A stretch of DNA of 64,000 bases. Origin: Deinococcus aestuarii (GTDB lineage Bacteria; Deinococcota; Deinococci; Deinococcales; Deinococcaceae). Of the stretch, positions 16,939 through 23,999 are shown one piece after another. The DNA lies in assembly GCF_018863415.1 (NCBI RefSeq), contig NZ_JAHKSN010000013.1:1-64000 (forward strand). Reading direction: 5' to 3'. Below the pieces are notes generated by a model. The model ran no database searches, was not told where the DNA came from, and worked only from the letters and a program-made list of their open reading frames with translations. Position 1 is the stretch's first letter, and each line of letters starts with the position of its first letter. A program made the position numbers and the translations under genes.

Positions 16939-17223
16939 GACCCATTGGCTGCCAGGCGGGATGAGGCGATCAGACCAGCGCCTGCCCTTCCAGCAGGGCG
17001 TAGGGGGGGATAAAGCCTGGTGGAGTGGAACCCGGGGAGGGACCTGAGAAGCATGGTTGGGCAGTCCTTTCGTGATGGAAGGTGTGACTCAAGACAAGAC
17101 GGACCAGCCGAAAGATCCCGCCGAGCACGAGCGGTGCTCTTTGGCTGATGCACCGGCTGACCAATACTTTAGGCCATAATTTATAGCGTCGTCACGAAGA
17201 AGGTGGGGGGCGAGGGTGGCGGG

Positions 17224-17520
17224 ATGCCGCCACGCAAGCGCCAGGCCCGCCCCGAACACCTCGCCTTCCAGGTTGCGCTGGGCGAGCTGATCCGCGCCGG
17301 GCGCAAGCCTTCGTACAATCAGGACGACTTCGCGGACCGGGTGGGGGTGTACCGCAGCCACATGGGATTGATCGAGCAGGGCAAGCTCGATCTGCGCCTC
17401 TCCACCCTGCTCGCGGTGGCCGAGGCACTCGACCTGCCCCTGTCCGAACTCATCCGGCAGGTCGAGGCCCGGCTGGTGGAGGACGACCGCTCCCCTACTT
17501 CCCCATCAGATCGCGGGTGA
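17224..17520 (+). CDS. XRE-family transcriptional regulator
   Basis: 98 aa from the ATG at 17224, preceded by GGGTGG. Residues 15-75 (FQVALGELIRAGRKPSYNQDDFADRVGVYRSHMGLIEQGKLDLRLSTLLAVAEALDLPLSELI) form a five-helix XRE domain of the stand-alone Cro/C1 type. The tail is short and acidic. It is divergent from the operon starting at 16938, with AT-rich sequence between (TAATTTATAGC near 17176), so it may control that operon. No sensor domain is present. Confidence 0.75.
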   Translation: MPPRKRQARPEHLAFQVALGELIRAGRKPSYNQDDFADRVGVYRSHMGLIEQGKLDLRLSTLLAVAEALDLPLSELIRQVEARLVEDDRSPTSPSDRG

Positions 17521-17729
17521 AGGTCAGGAGTTCTCGGAGTGCGGGTGGTCTCCGAGGTGGCCTGGGCGCCGATCTGCCTGTGCTTCCTTGACACCACCGG
17601 GAGTAGCATGATCGGCCACGACTGGGCGAAATCCCGCTCGCAGGTCAGGTCGCACGGAATGGAGCGGGAGTGCCGAGCCGTACCGACAGCAGGCGCGCTT
17701 AGGCAGATCGACCCTCGGTGGCCTCTCCC

Positions 17730-18284
17730 CTACTCCTCTCCCCCCAGGTCGTGGGTGAAGGTCAGCGGCTCTCGTGTCTGCCGGTTGTACCCGAGGGCCC
17801 GGGCGCTGATCCGCCCCTGCTCCCAGCCCACGGTGAGCAGCACGTGATCCTCATTGAAGAGGTCAGTCCCCAGGCCCTGACGAAGCCAGGTCACATCCTG
17901 TTCGAGGGGAGCGAGTTGACGGTCGGGGTACATCAGCCACTGGCCCACCCAGTCCAACTTGCCGGGGTAGACGGTCTCCAGGCAGTCGCTCCAGCCCAGC
18001 ACGTAGCGCTCGTCGAGGGCCAGGGGTTGCCGGCGGAGGTCCGGGTCGCCGCAGGTGTACCCGGCGGGGGCGGCATATTGCACCGAGAGGTCGCTCGCGC
18101 TGTGGAAGCCGAACAGCGGGCCCCCCTGGTAGCTGCCGGAGGCATAGAGCCGCTCCCTGAGGAAGGCCACGGCCTGGAAGCTAAGGGTGACGTGCCCGAT
18201 GGGCTGGGCTTGCTCGTCGCTGCGGGGCCGCCGAGGACCAGGGAGGTCCAGGAAACGCTGCTGGGAACGCGTGAGGTCACGCAT
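17730..18284 (-). CDS. Inactive JAMM/JAB-fold protein (pseudoenzyme)
   Basis: 184 aa from the ATG at 18284, with AAGAGG 6-9 nt upstream. The pattern follows prokaryotic JAB (Mov34/MPN) proteins: HVTLSFQAVAFLRERL, then SYQGGPLFGFHSASDL, then WVGQWLMYPDRQLAPLEQDVTWLRQ. In active enzymes the second block has a catalytic Glu and the third reads W-H-x-H-P..S..D. Here Glu is replaced by Gln and the two zinc histidines by Leu and Tyr; only the final Asp remains. Zinc binding is therefore unlikely. Loss of catalysis is read directly; the fold assignment is pattern recognition. It is divergent from a small HTH gene with a dyad between them. Confidence 0.55.
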   Translation of the reverse strand: MRDLTRSQQRFLDLPGPRRPRSDEQAQPIGHVTLSFQAVAFLRERLYASGSYQGGPLFGFHSASDLSVQYAAPAGYTCGDPDLRRQPLALDERYVLGWSDCLETVYPGKLDWVGQWLMYPDRQLAPLEQDVTWLRQGLGTDLFNEDHVLLTVGWEQGRISARALGYNRQTREPLTFTHDLGGEE

Positions 18285-18400
18285 CGGGCGCCTCTTTGGT
18301 CCGGGAGATCTGCGGGTCGGTGTTATCCTGCATCTGATCCACCTCAAGTTGGATTCTGAAGGGGCCGTAGTTTCCAGGCTCCGCCCCTTCAGGCTTCCGA

Positions 18401-18436
18401 TACTAACATAACAATTGCTCATTACTTCTGTTAGTA
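18401..18436. promoter_or_regulatory. 8-bp dyad, probable operator
   Basis: TACTAACA (18401-18408) and TGTTAGTA (18429-18436) are exact reverse complements separated by 20 bp, in an AT-rich divergent intergenic region. The HTH protein encoded 27 bp to the right is the obvious candidate ligand. Confidence 0.6.
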
Positions 18437-18462
18437 ACCACACAGCGTGGTACACAGCCACA

Positions 18463-18708
18463 ATGGCGGGCATGTCTGTGACACGGTGGCGACTTGCCGA
18501 CTTTCTGAGAGACCGGGGGCTTTCTGTTTACGCCCTAACCAAGGCAAGCGGAGCCAAGCAGCCCAACACGATCTACCGCATCGCACGTCCGGGCTACGAA
18601 CCAACGCGTATTGATCTTCCTACTCTCACTCTAGTCCTCGATGGCCTGCGCAAACTTACCGGCGAGGACGTCCAGATCGGCGACATCCTGGAGTACCACC
18701 CAGACTGA
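18463..18708 (+). CDS. Small Cro/C1-type regulator
   Basis: 81 aa from the ATG at 18463; a second ATG at 18472 is equally possible. The protein is almost entirely an HTH domain (WRLADFLRDRGLSVYALTKASGAKQPNTIYRIARPGYEPTRIDLPTLTLVLDGLRKLTGEDVQIGDIL), closely similar in design to antitoxins such as the one at 8031. There is no toxin partner. Instead it is divergent from the pseudo-JAMM gene with a perfect dyad between, so it probably regulates both. GC content is lower than in its neighbours. Confidence 0.7.
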   Translation: MAGMSVTRWRLADFLRDRGLSVYALTKASGAKQPNTIYRIARPGYEPTRIDLPTLTLVLDGLRKLTGEDVQIGDILEYHPD

Positions 18709-19048
18709 GACGGGCAACAGGGTTCGGGCGCTCGTAGGGAAACGGGGCCTTGAGCAGCACCAGGACGCTCTGGCCCTCGCCCTTTCGGCTTGTCCCAGGG
18801 CAGAGCCACTGTGTCAGGCCCAAAGCGGCGCCGAGGCCCACCCTGAGCAACCGCTGGGACTGGTCGGCACGCCCGCCGCGGAACTACAACTTGTGGACCC
18901 TCCAACCATAAGCCCGGCATAGCTCCTAGCACTGTAATCAAAGGGGACGCGAAGGCGAGACCCGACCTCTTCTCAGCCGGGTCCCCCTGCACAGCGTGGC
19001 AAACTCTAGGCAGACAGCCCTTAAGAGCCTTGCCTTTGCAACACATCA
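18709..19048. other. 340-bp intergenic stretch, nothing recognised
   Basis: No coding frame, clear hairpin terminator or repeat. It separates the small regulator from the frameshifted AbiEi gene, both read rightward. Confidence 0.5.
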
Positions 19049-19775
19049 ATGACCGCCCTGACCCCCTCCTCCCTCAAGCAATTGCGTGTCCTCTTCGAGG
19101 CGCGCGGCGGCTACCTCACGGCCCGAGAGGTCCGCGTGCGTACGCTAGCTAATCCGGCCCGCACCCGCCGCTGGAAGTATCCGGCCTCCAGGCCGCCCGC
19201 CGGATTACCCCAGCGTATGCACCGCGAACACGGTTTCCACACTGAGCAGCTCTCACGCCTCGTAGCACTGGGCGATATCGAGCGGGTCCAGCGGGGTGTC
19301 TACCGTCTCCTCGACGATCAGGTGCCCTTCGGCGCCGCCGAGGAGCTGCTGGAGGTGCAACTGCGCGTTCCCTTCGCCCGCCCCTGCCTCGTCTCCGCCC
19401 TCCATCTGCACGGCCTCACCACCACCCGACCGGCCCGGCTGCAGTTCGCCATCCCCCGCAATCGCACCTTTCCAGAGATGGAGGGGCTTCCTACCGAGGT
19501 CTTCTACTTCGGTGAGCGCGCTTACACTACGGGGACGCTCGACCTGCCCGTCGCCGGGCGGAGCCTCACGACCTACACCCCGGAAAAGACGCTCGCCGAC
19601 CTGCTGAAGTATGCCCCCAGGTTCGGGCGGGACCTCATACCTCGAGGGGCTCAAGAACTATCTGCGCCGCCGCAGAGCGGGCACCCATGCGCTCCATGAG
19701 GCTGCCCGCAGCGTCGGGGTGGAGCGGGAGCTGAGGCGTGACCTGGAGGTGCTCCTGCATGACCAGGAGCACTGA
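19049..19775 (+). pseudogene. AbiEi-type antitoxin, 3' frameshift, no toxin partner
   Basis: The first 195 codons encode an AbiEi-like protein: winged helix (HTEQLSRLVALGDIERVQRGVYRLLDD), then LLEVQLRVPFARPCLVSALHLHGLTTTRPARLQFAIPRNRTFP, and GRSLTTYTPEKTLADLLKYAPRFGRDL. At about 19637 one extra base breaks the frame. The original C-terminus continues in the next frame as YLEGLKNYLRRRRAGTHALHEAARSVGVERELRRDLEVLL and stops at 19775. As read, translation ends at 19699 with an unrelated tail. No AbiEii gene follows on this strand. A complete, unrelated AbiE pair lies next door on the other strand, so this is an orphan relic. Confidence 0.75.
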
Positions 19776-19945
19776 CCCCTCGGGCGGCCTCCTCGCTCGC
19801 CTGCGCAACCCTTCCGCTCGTCTTGGACGTTCCGCAGGGTTCCCGCTGCTCCCCAACGTCCAATAAGGGCCTCCGAGGCTCCCCGCTCGGGACGGGGAGG
19901 TGCCGCACCTCACGGAAGACCCGGACCTGACCGTCACGATGCACG

Positions 19946-20830
19946 TCAGGTGGAAGAAGGGGGCACATCGGTTGGAGAGAGACACCTCTCGAGGAAGATG
20001 ACGATGTGCTGGTAGGCGACACTCATGTCCGTGACCGCGTGGTCGGCGTCGCGGGCGAGCGCCGCGAAGGGGGCACGCCACTCCTCAGGGGGAGGACGCA
20101 GCTCGTCGGGCCTGGGCAGCGGATGGGTGCTGTAGCGGGTGAAGACGTCGTGGATGACGTGTTGGACGTCGGGACCGGGCGCCAGACGAAGTTCACCGAT
20201 GATGAGGCTGAGGTCGAACAGATCCTTGACGCGGGTGCGGACGTCGTTGGGTCGGGGACGGGTGTACGCGTGGAGCTTCTCCGCGAAGTGCTCGGGAAGG
20301 GGGTAGCTGTACATCGCGGGCGAGTCGAGTTCGGCAAAGGCCAGGTCGATGCGGGCTGGCAGGCGCTCAGGGGCGTTGATCAGCGTGTCGCCCTGGCCGA
20401 CATCGACGAGGAACCACGTGTAGGGCTTCCCGTCGAGTTGCGCCTCGACCCGGAAACGCCGGCCTCCTTCCGGAGGGCCCTGAAGAGCGCCCCGGCCCGC
20501 CTGGGGAGGCGTGACGGTGAAGAGGAAAAAGTCGCCGAGGTCGGCTTCTGCGGCATCGGCAAGATCATCGAAGATGTCCTCGGCGGGTCTGGGCGGAGCG
20601 TTGAAGTCAAGGTCCTTGGTGGCACGGGCATGGCCGCCGAGGCGGAGTTCGAGAGCGTAGCCACCCTTCAGAACGTACGCGTCCCCGTGAACACGGTTGA
20701 GGCGGGCCAGGAATCGCTCGTACGCGAGCCGACGTTGGAGATGGGCGAGATCCTCACCGTTGTCCTCAGCGAGGGTGCGGAGGCGATCGCTCAGGGCCCG
20801 GCGGAAGGCAGCCGGCGTCTTGTACCTCAC
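19946..20830 (-). CDS. abiEii: AbiEii-type nucleotidyltransferase toxin
   Basis: 294 aa. The nucleotidyltransferase core reads VLKGGYALELRLGGHARATKDLDFN (about 53-77), with the GG and D-x-D of the AbiEii/DUF1814 family. Later come an acidic strand (ARIDLAFAE), YPLPEHFAEKLHAYTRPRPNDVRTRVKDLFDLSLII (a conserved K-x-x-D-x-x-D block) and a helical C-terminus. Family members are type IV TA toxins that transfer nucleotides, in characterised cases onto tRNA. It overlaps the antitoxin gene by 4 nt (ATGA), the standard arrangement, and all key residues seem present. Confidence 0.85.
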   Translation of the reverse strand: MRYKTPAAFRRALSDRLRTLAEDNGEDLAHLQRRLAYERFLARLNRVHGDAYVLKGGYALELRLGGHARATKDLDFNAPPRPAEDIFDDLADAAEADLGDFFLFTVTPPQAGRGALQGPPEGGRRFRVEAQLDGKPYTWFLVDVGQGDTLINAPERLPARIDLAFAELDSPAMYSYPLPEHFAEKLHAYTRPRPNDVRTRVKDLFDLSLIIGELRLAPGPDVQHVIHDVFTRYSTHPLPRPDELRPPPEEWRAPFAALARDADHAVTDMSVAYQHIVIFLERCLSPTDVPPSST

Positions 20831-21444
20831 AAGGCCTCCAGCGCGCTCAGCAGGCGGCGGCGGGCGGCGGGCGGCAGGTCCTGGGCGGCGGCCAGGAGGC
20901 GGCGTGGGCGGATCAGCCCACGTGCTGAGGCCTCCTGAACGGCGCGGTGCAGGTGTTCTGGGCTGAGGGGGCTGTCCGCCAGATCGAGGAGCGTGCGCGC
21001 GGGGGTCGTCACGCGGTACCCGCCGGCGGGCTGGGTGTCCTGGGGCGCGAGGCGGGCCCGGTGGAGGACCACCCCACGCGGTGGGACCTTGCGGAAACCG
21101 GGCGGGACCGTCAGGTGCACCCGGCTGGGATCGTGATCGCTGAGGTCGTGGTGACGCAGGGCGGTGTCGTGGGAGACGACCGCCTGGGGCTGGTCGTGGA
21201 GGTCGCGGCTCCAGAGGGTGAGGCGGGCGAACTGATCAGCGTTGCCCTCGGGATAGTCACGCAGGCGGTAGATGCCGCGCTCGGGATGCAGCCATTCGCC
21301 GAGGCGGGCGTAGTGGTGCTGGAGGCGACGGGAGAAGCCGGCCGCCTCGGCCTGCTTGGCGCTGAAATAGCCGGCCTGGCCGTCGGCGACCTCGAACAGT
21401 TGCCGCCGGTGTTGCTGAGTCACCTCTGCCTTTGGCCGTCCCAT
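20827..21444 (-). CDS. abiEi: AbiEi-type antitoxin/repressor
   Basis: 205 aa. Residues 8-65 (QQHRRQLFEVADGQAGYFSAKQAEAAGFSRRLQHHYARLGEWLHPERGIYRL) form the winged helix. The C-terminal domain includes AVVSHDTALRHHDLSD, VHLTVPPGF and TTPARTLLDLADSPLSPEHLHRAVQEASARGLI, standard AbiEi features. It is the first gene of the operon and likely represses it by binding the dyad just upstream. The ATG at 21444 is 6 nt downstream of a TAATAT -10 and has no ribosome site, so the message is probably leaderless. Confidence 0.85.
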   Translation of the reverse strand: MGRPKAEVTQQHRRQLFEVADGQAGYFSAKQAEAAGFSRRLQHHYARLGEWLHPERGIYRLRDYPEGNADQFARLTLWSRDLHDQPQAVVSHDTALRHHDLSDHDPSRVHLTVPPGFRKVPPRGVVLHRARLAPQDTQPAGGYRVTTPARTLLDLADSPLSPEHLHRAVQEASARGLIRPRRLLAAAQDLPPAARRRLLSALEAL

Positions 21445-21450
21445 GTATGG

Positions 21451-21467
21451 ATATTACATAATATGTA
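21451..21467 (-). promoter_or_regulatory. AbiE promoter with nested dyads
   Basis: ATATTA-CA-TAATAT (21451-21464) and TACATA-A-TATGTA (21455-21467) overlap each other and the -10. On the minus strand TAATAT lies six bases before the ATG. Typical AbiEi autoregulatory arrangement. Confidence 0.6.
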
Positions 21468-21599
21468 GTATTTGTGTAGATGACGGGACCTTCCCCGTTC
21501 CCTGCTCGTGCGTCCGGCTCACCTGAGTGCTCCCGCCTCACACGCATCACCCTCATGGATCAATCCGTGTGACGCGCCGACTACGCCCAGCCTGCGGGC

Positions 21600-21990
21600 G
21601 TGACGGCCGTGCCCTGCGGAATCCGGCCAACCGCCAGACTTTCGAGACCTGCGTCGCGCTCACCCTGCAGGTGGTCGCGGCGGTGGAGATTGTCCCGGGG
21701 CTGAATCGGGACCGGCCCACCCGGGAGATGCCGGGCTTCACGGAGCAGGTGGAGCACAACGCCCAGGACATCGCGGTGATGCCGGACCAAGGCGGCAGGG
21801 ACGTCCACGCCCTGGAGCAGGACGGGTACGGCAACCGCCGAGCGGGACAGCTCCCTGCAGGCGGCGTACCACGGCCCGCACTCTGCGGCCCACCCGGGAG
21901 TGGAGCAGGGCGCGACCATGGCCACGCTGCCGTGTTGGTAGCGGACGCCCTGCGGATGCCGGCGGAGCGGAACGGACGTCTCAGCCATGG
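21600..21990 (+). pseudogene. Decayed copy of the replicon-associated 136-aa gene
   Basis: Begins GTGACGGCCGTGCCC at 21600, matching the start of the intact gene at 29519. It then shifts frame to NPANRQTFETCVALTLQVVAAVEIVPGLNRDRPTREM..FTEQVEHNAQDIAVMPDQGG, a clear homologue of that protein's first 75 residues. The later part is scrambled, and the end (RNGRLSH) has lost its stop. It lies just before the iterons of the first rep gene, exactly as the intact copy lies before the second. Confidence 0.75.
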
Positions 21991-22007
21991 AAGGGGAGCG
22001 CTTCCCG

Positions 22008-22470
22008 GGACACCTTTGTGCCGTTTCCGGAGGCGGAACAGCTCTTCCCCCCTGCCCCCGCACGTCGGCACCTCCGGGACACCTTTGTGCCGTCCAAGAG
22101 CAGGACTCGTCCTTTTTGCCGTCCTCCAGAGCATCCAGTGGGAAATTGAAAGGGGACGAAGGGGTCCCCAGTCACGGCACAAAGGGTCGGCGCGCCGGGC
22201 AGGGACACCTTTGTGCCGTTGTTCGGGTTTTCTTCGGCCGGACCGACTGTTCTGGGAGTTTTGAACTTGCCTGAGGTGAAGGGCGGCTCGCCGGACACCT
22301 TTGTGCCGCATGGACCCGGGGATAGGGACACCTTTGTGCCGTTTGGGTCTATTTCGGACGAAATCAGGGACACCTTTGTGCCGTTCCTCCCCTTCGACTT
22401 CGACTGGGACGAGGTTCTCGGGTCATCCCTGTTGTTGTTTCTTTTATATGTTCTATGAATACAATCAACA
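22008..22470 (+). repeat. Iteron array and AT-rich region of replicon 1
   Basis: Six direct copies of GGACACCTTTGTGCCG begin at 22008, 22077, 22203, 22293, 22326 and 22368; most carry the longer form GGGACACCTTTGTGCCGT. One inverted variant (CGGCACAAAGGGTC) lies near 22174. Each repeat is itself a partial dyad (GGACAC/GTGCC). An AT-rich stretch (TTGTTGTTTCTTTTATATG.., 22430-22470) separates the last repeat from the rep start, a likely unwinding region. Strong match to an iteron origin. Confidence 0.85.
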
Positions 22471-22486
22471 GCTCAGCAGGAGGCAC

Positions 22487-23872
22487 ATGAAAAAGGACCG
22501 GCAACTGGCACTGCCCAAAGTGGACGAGCGAAACTTCGCGCGCCTCGGCGTCGTAAGCATCCAGACCCGGCTGGACGACGAGGCCAGCCGGTCCTGGAGC
22601 AGCGCGTTCGAGGTCGCCGGCCGGTCCTTTGGCGTCGCGGCGGAGGCCCCACACGGTCGTCCCAGGGGGATCGACACGAACGTCGTGATCGGCATCGAGA
22701 GCCTGTTCGCGGCCCGGTCGTGTCCCGAGGACAACCGACTGCATACGACGGCCTACGAGTTGCGCGCCGCGAGTTTCCTGCCACTGAACGGCAAGAGCTT
22801 CCACCGGCTGCGCGAGTCCCTCGACCGCCTGTGGTACACCAGCGTGACGGTGACGGATGGCTGGCACCTCCCGGATGGGCGCAAGCTGCGCAATGTCAAG
22901 CGCATGCGGCTGATCAACGACCTGAGCTACTGGGACATCGACGGCGGTGACAGCTTCGAGGCCACCCGCGAACTCGTGCCGAACGCCACGCTCACGATCC
23001 AGCTTGGCACGCAGATGGCGAACAGCATCCGCAGTGGGTTTACCCAGGCGCTGGAACACAAGATCCTCACGGGCATCGAGCAGCCGCCCGCGCGCGCCCT
23101 GTACCGGCTGCTGGAAGCGCACCGGTATGCCGACACCGGGGAACAGCGGCGGTCCCTGGCCGTCAGGCTCGAAGACTGGCGCCTGGCCTGCGGCATTACG
23201 GACGGCAAGCCCAGCAAGATGCTGCGCGCGTTGAGCGAGGCGCACGAGGAGCTGGCCGCCCAGGGCTACCTGCGGGACGTCCGCGTCGGTGGGTCCAGGA
23301 CCACCACGGAGCTTACCTACGACTTCGCCAGCCTCGACGACCCGGATCCGGCGCTGGTGCGCCTGTTGGTCGAGAGCGGGGTGGCGGCCCCGGCGGCCAA
23401 CAAGCTCGCCAAGGAAAAGGGCGACCGGGTGGAGGAGGTGGTGCGCTACGTGCAGGACATCATGCGCGAGAAGCCCGGAAGTGTCCGCAAGCCGGGCGGC
23501 CTGATCAACGACATGCTGCAGCGTCCGGAGAAGTATGTGCTGGACGCCCGACCTCCTGCCGCCGACCCCGAGGGACGCCGCGAGGAGAGCCGGGCCCGCA
23601 TCCGGGCCGCAGAGGACGAGGCCCAGCAGCGCACCGACCGAGAGCGCCGCGACCTCCTGGCTGCTCCTCCAGAGGTGCAGTGGGAACGCACCCGGCGCTC
23701 GTTGAAGCTGCTGCTCGGCAAGCAGTTGCCCGGCGTGCAGTGGGACGCCCTGGAAGGCGCGTGCCTGGGCGGGCAGGTGCACGCGGGGGCGCTGTTGCAG
23801 GACCTCAGTGCGGCTCAGGCCCGACTTGAACTGCAGGCCTTTGTGGACGACCTGCGGGACAAGCTGGCCTGA
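22487..23872 (+). CDS. Plasmid replication initiator (RepA-like), replicon 1
   Basis: 461 aa from the ATG at 22487 with CAGGAGG upstream. Family features are shared with the rep at 30720: an N-terminal LPKVDERNFARLGVVSIQTRLDD, then GIDTNVVIGIESLFAARSCPEDNRLHTTAYELRAASFLPLNGKSFHRLRESLDRL and the winged-helix part RALYRLLEAHRYAD.. ..KMLRALSEAHEELAAQGYLRDVRV. A long charged C-terminal extension (390-461) is also present in both. It binds the iterons upstream and should initiate replication. The two Rep proteins are clearly homologous but diverged, in line with their unrelated iteron sequences, so they can coexist. Confidence 0.85.
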   Translation: MKKDRQLALPKVDERNFARLGVVSIQTRLDDEASRSWSSAFEVAGRSFGVAAEAPHGRPRGIDTNVVIGIESLFAARSCPEDNRLHTTAYELRAASFLPLNGKSFHRLRESLDRLWYTSVTVTDGWHLPDGRKLRNVKRMRLINDLSYWDIDGGDSFEATRELVPNATLTIQLGTQMANSIRSGFTQALEHKILTGIEQPPARALYRLLEAHRYADTGEQRRSLAVRLEDWRLACGITDGKPSKMLRALSEAHEELAAQGYLRDVRVGGSRTTTELTYDFASLDDPDPALVRLLVESGVAAPAANKLAKEKGDRVEEVVRYVQDIMREKPGSVRKPGGLINDMLQRPEKYVLDARPPAADPEGRREESRARIRAAEDEAQQRTDRERRDLLAAPPEVQWERTRRSLKLLLGKQLPGVQWDALEGACLGGQVHAGALLQDLSAAQARLELQAFVDDLRDKLA

Positions 23873-23999
23873 GGGGATGACAGCAGCGCGGCAGTGATCT
23901 TGCGAGCTCCCAGTCATCTCCACAGAGACCCGGACGCGAGGCTGGATCCTGCGGGTGGTCCCGGCCGGAGGGGGGCGGGGACTTGACCGGGGAACCCCC

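Noticed and set aside
15322..17013. 563-codon open frame on the plus strand
   Set aside because: Antisense to the NERD-DnaJ gene and its partner; low-complexity, no motif.
22008..22385. Repeat cluster suggesting a CRISPR array
   Set aside because: Irregular spacing, mixed orientation and position before rep identify iterons.
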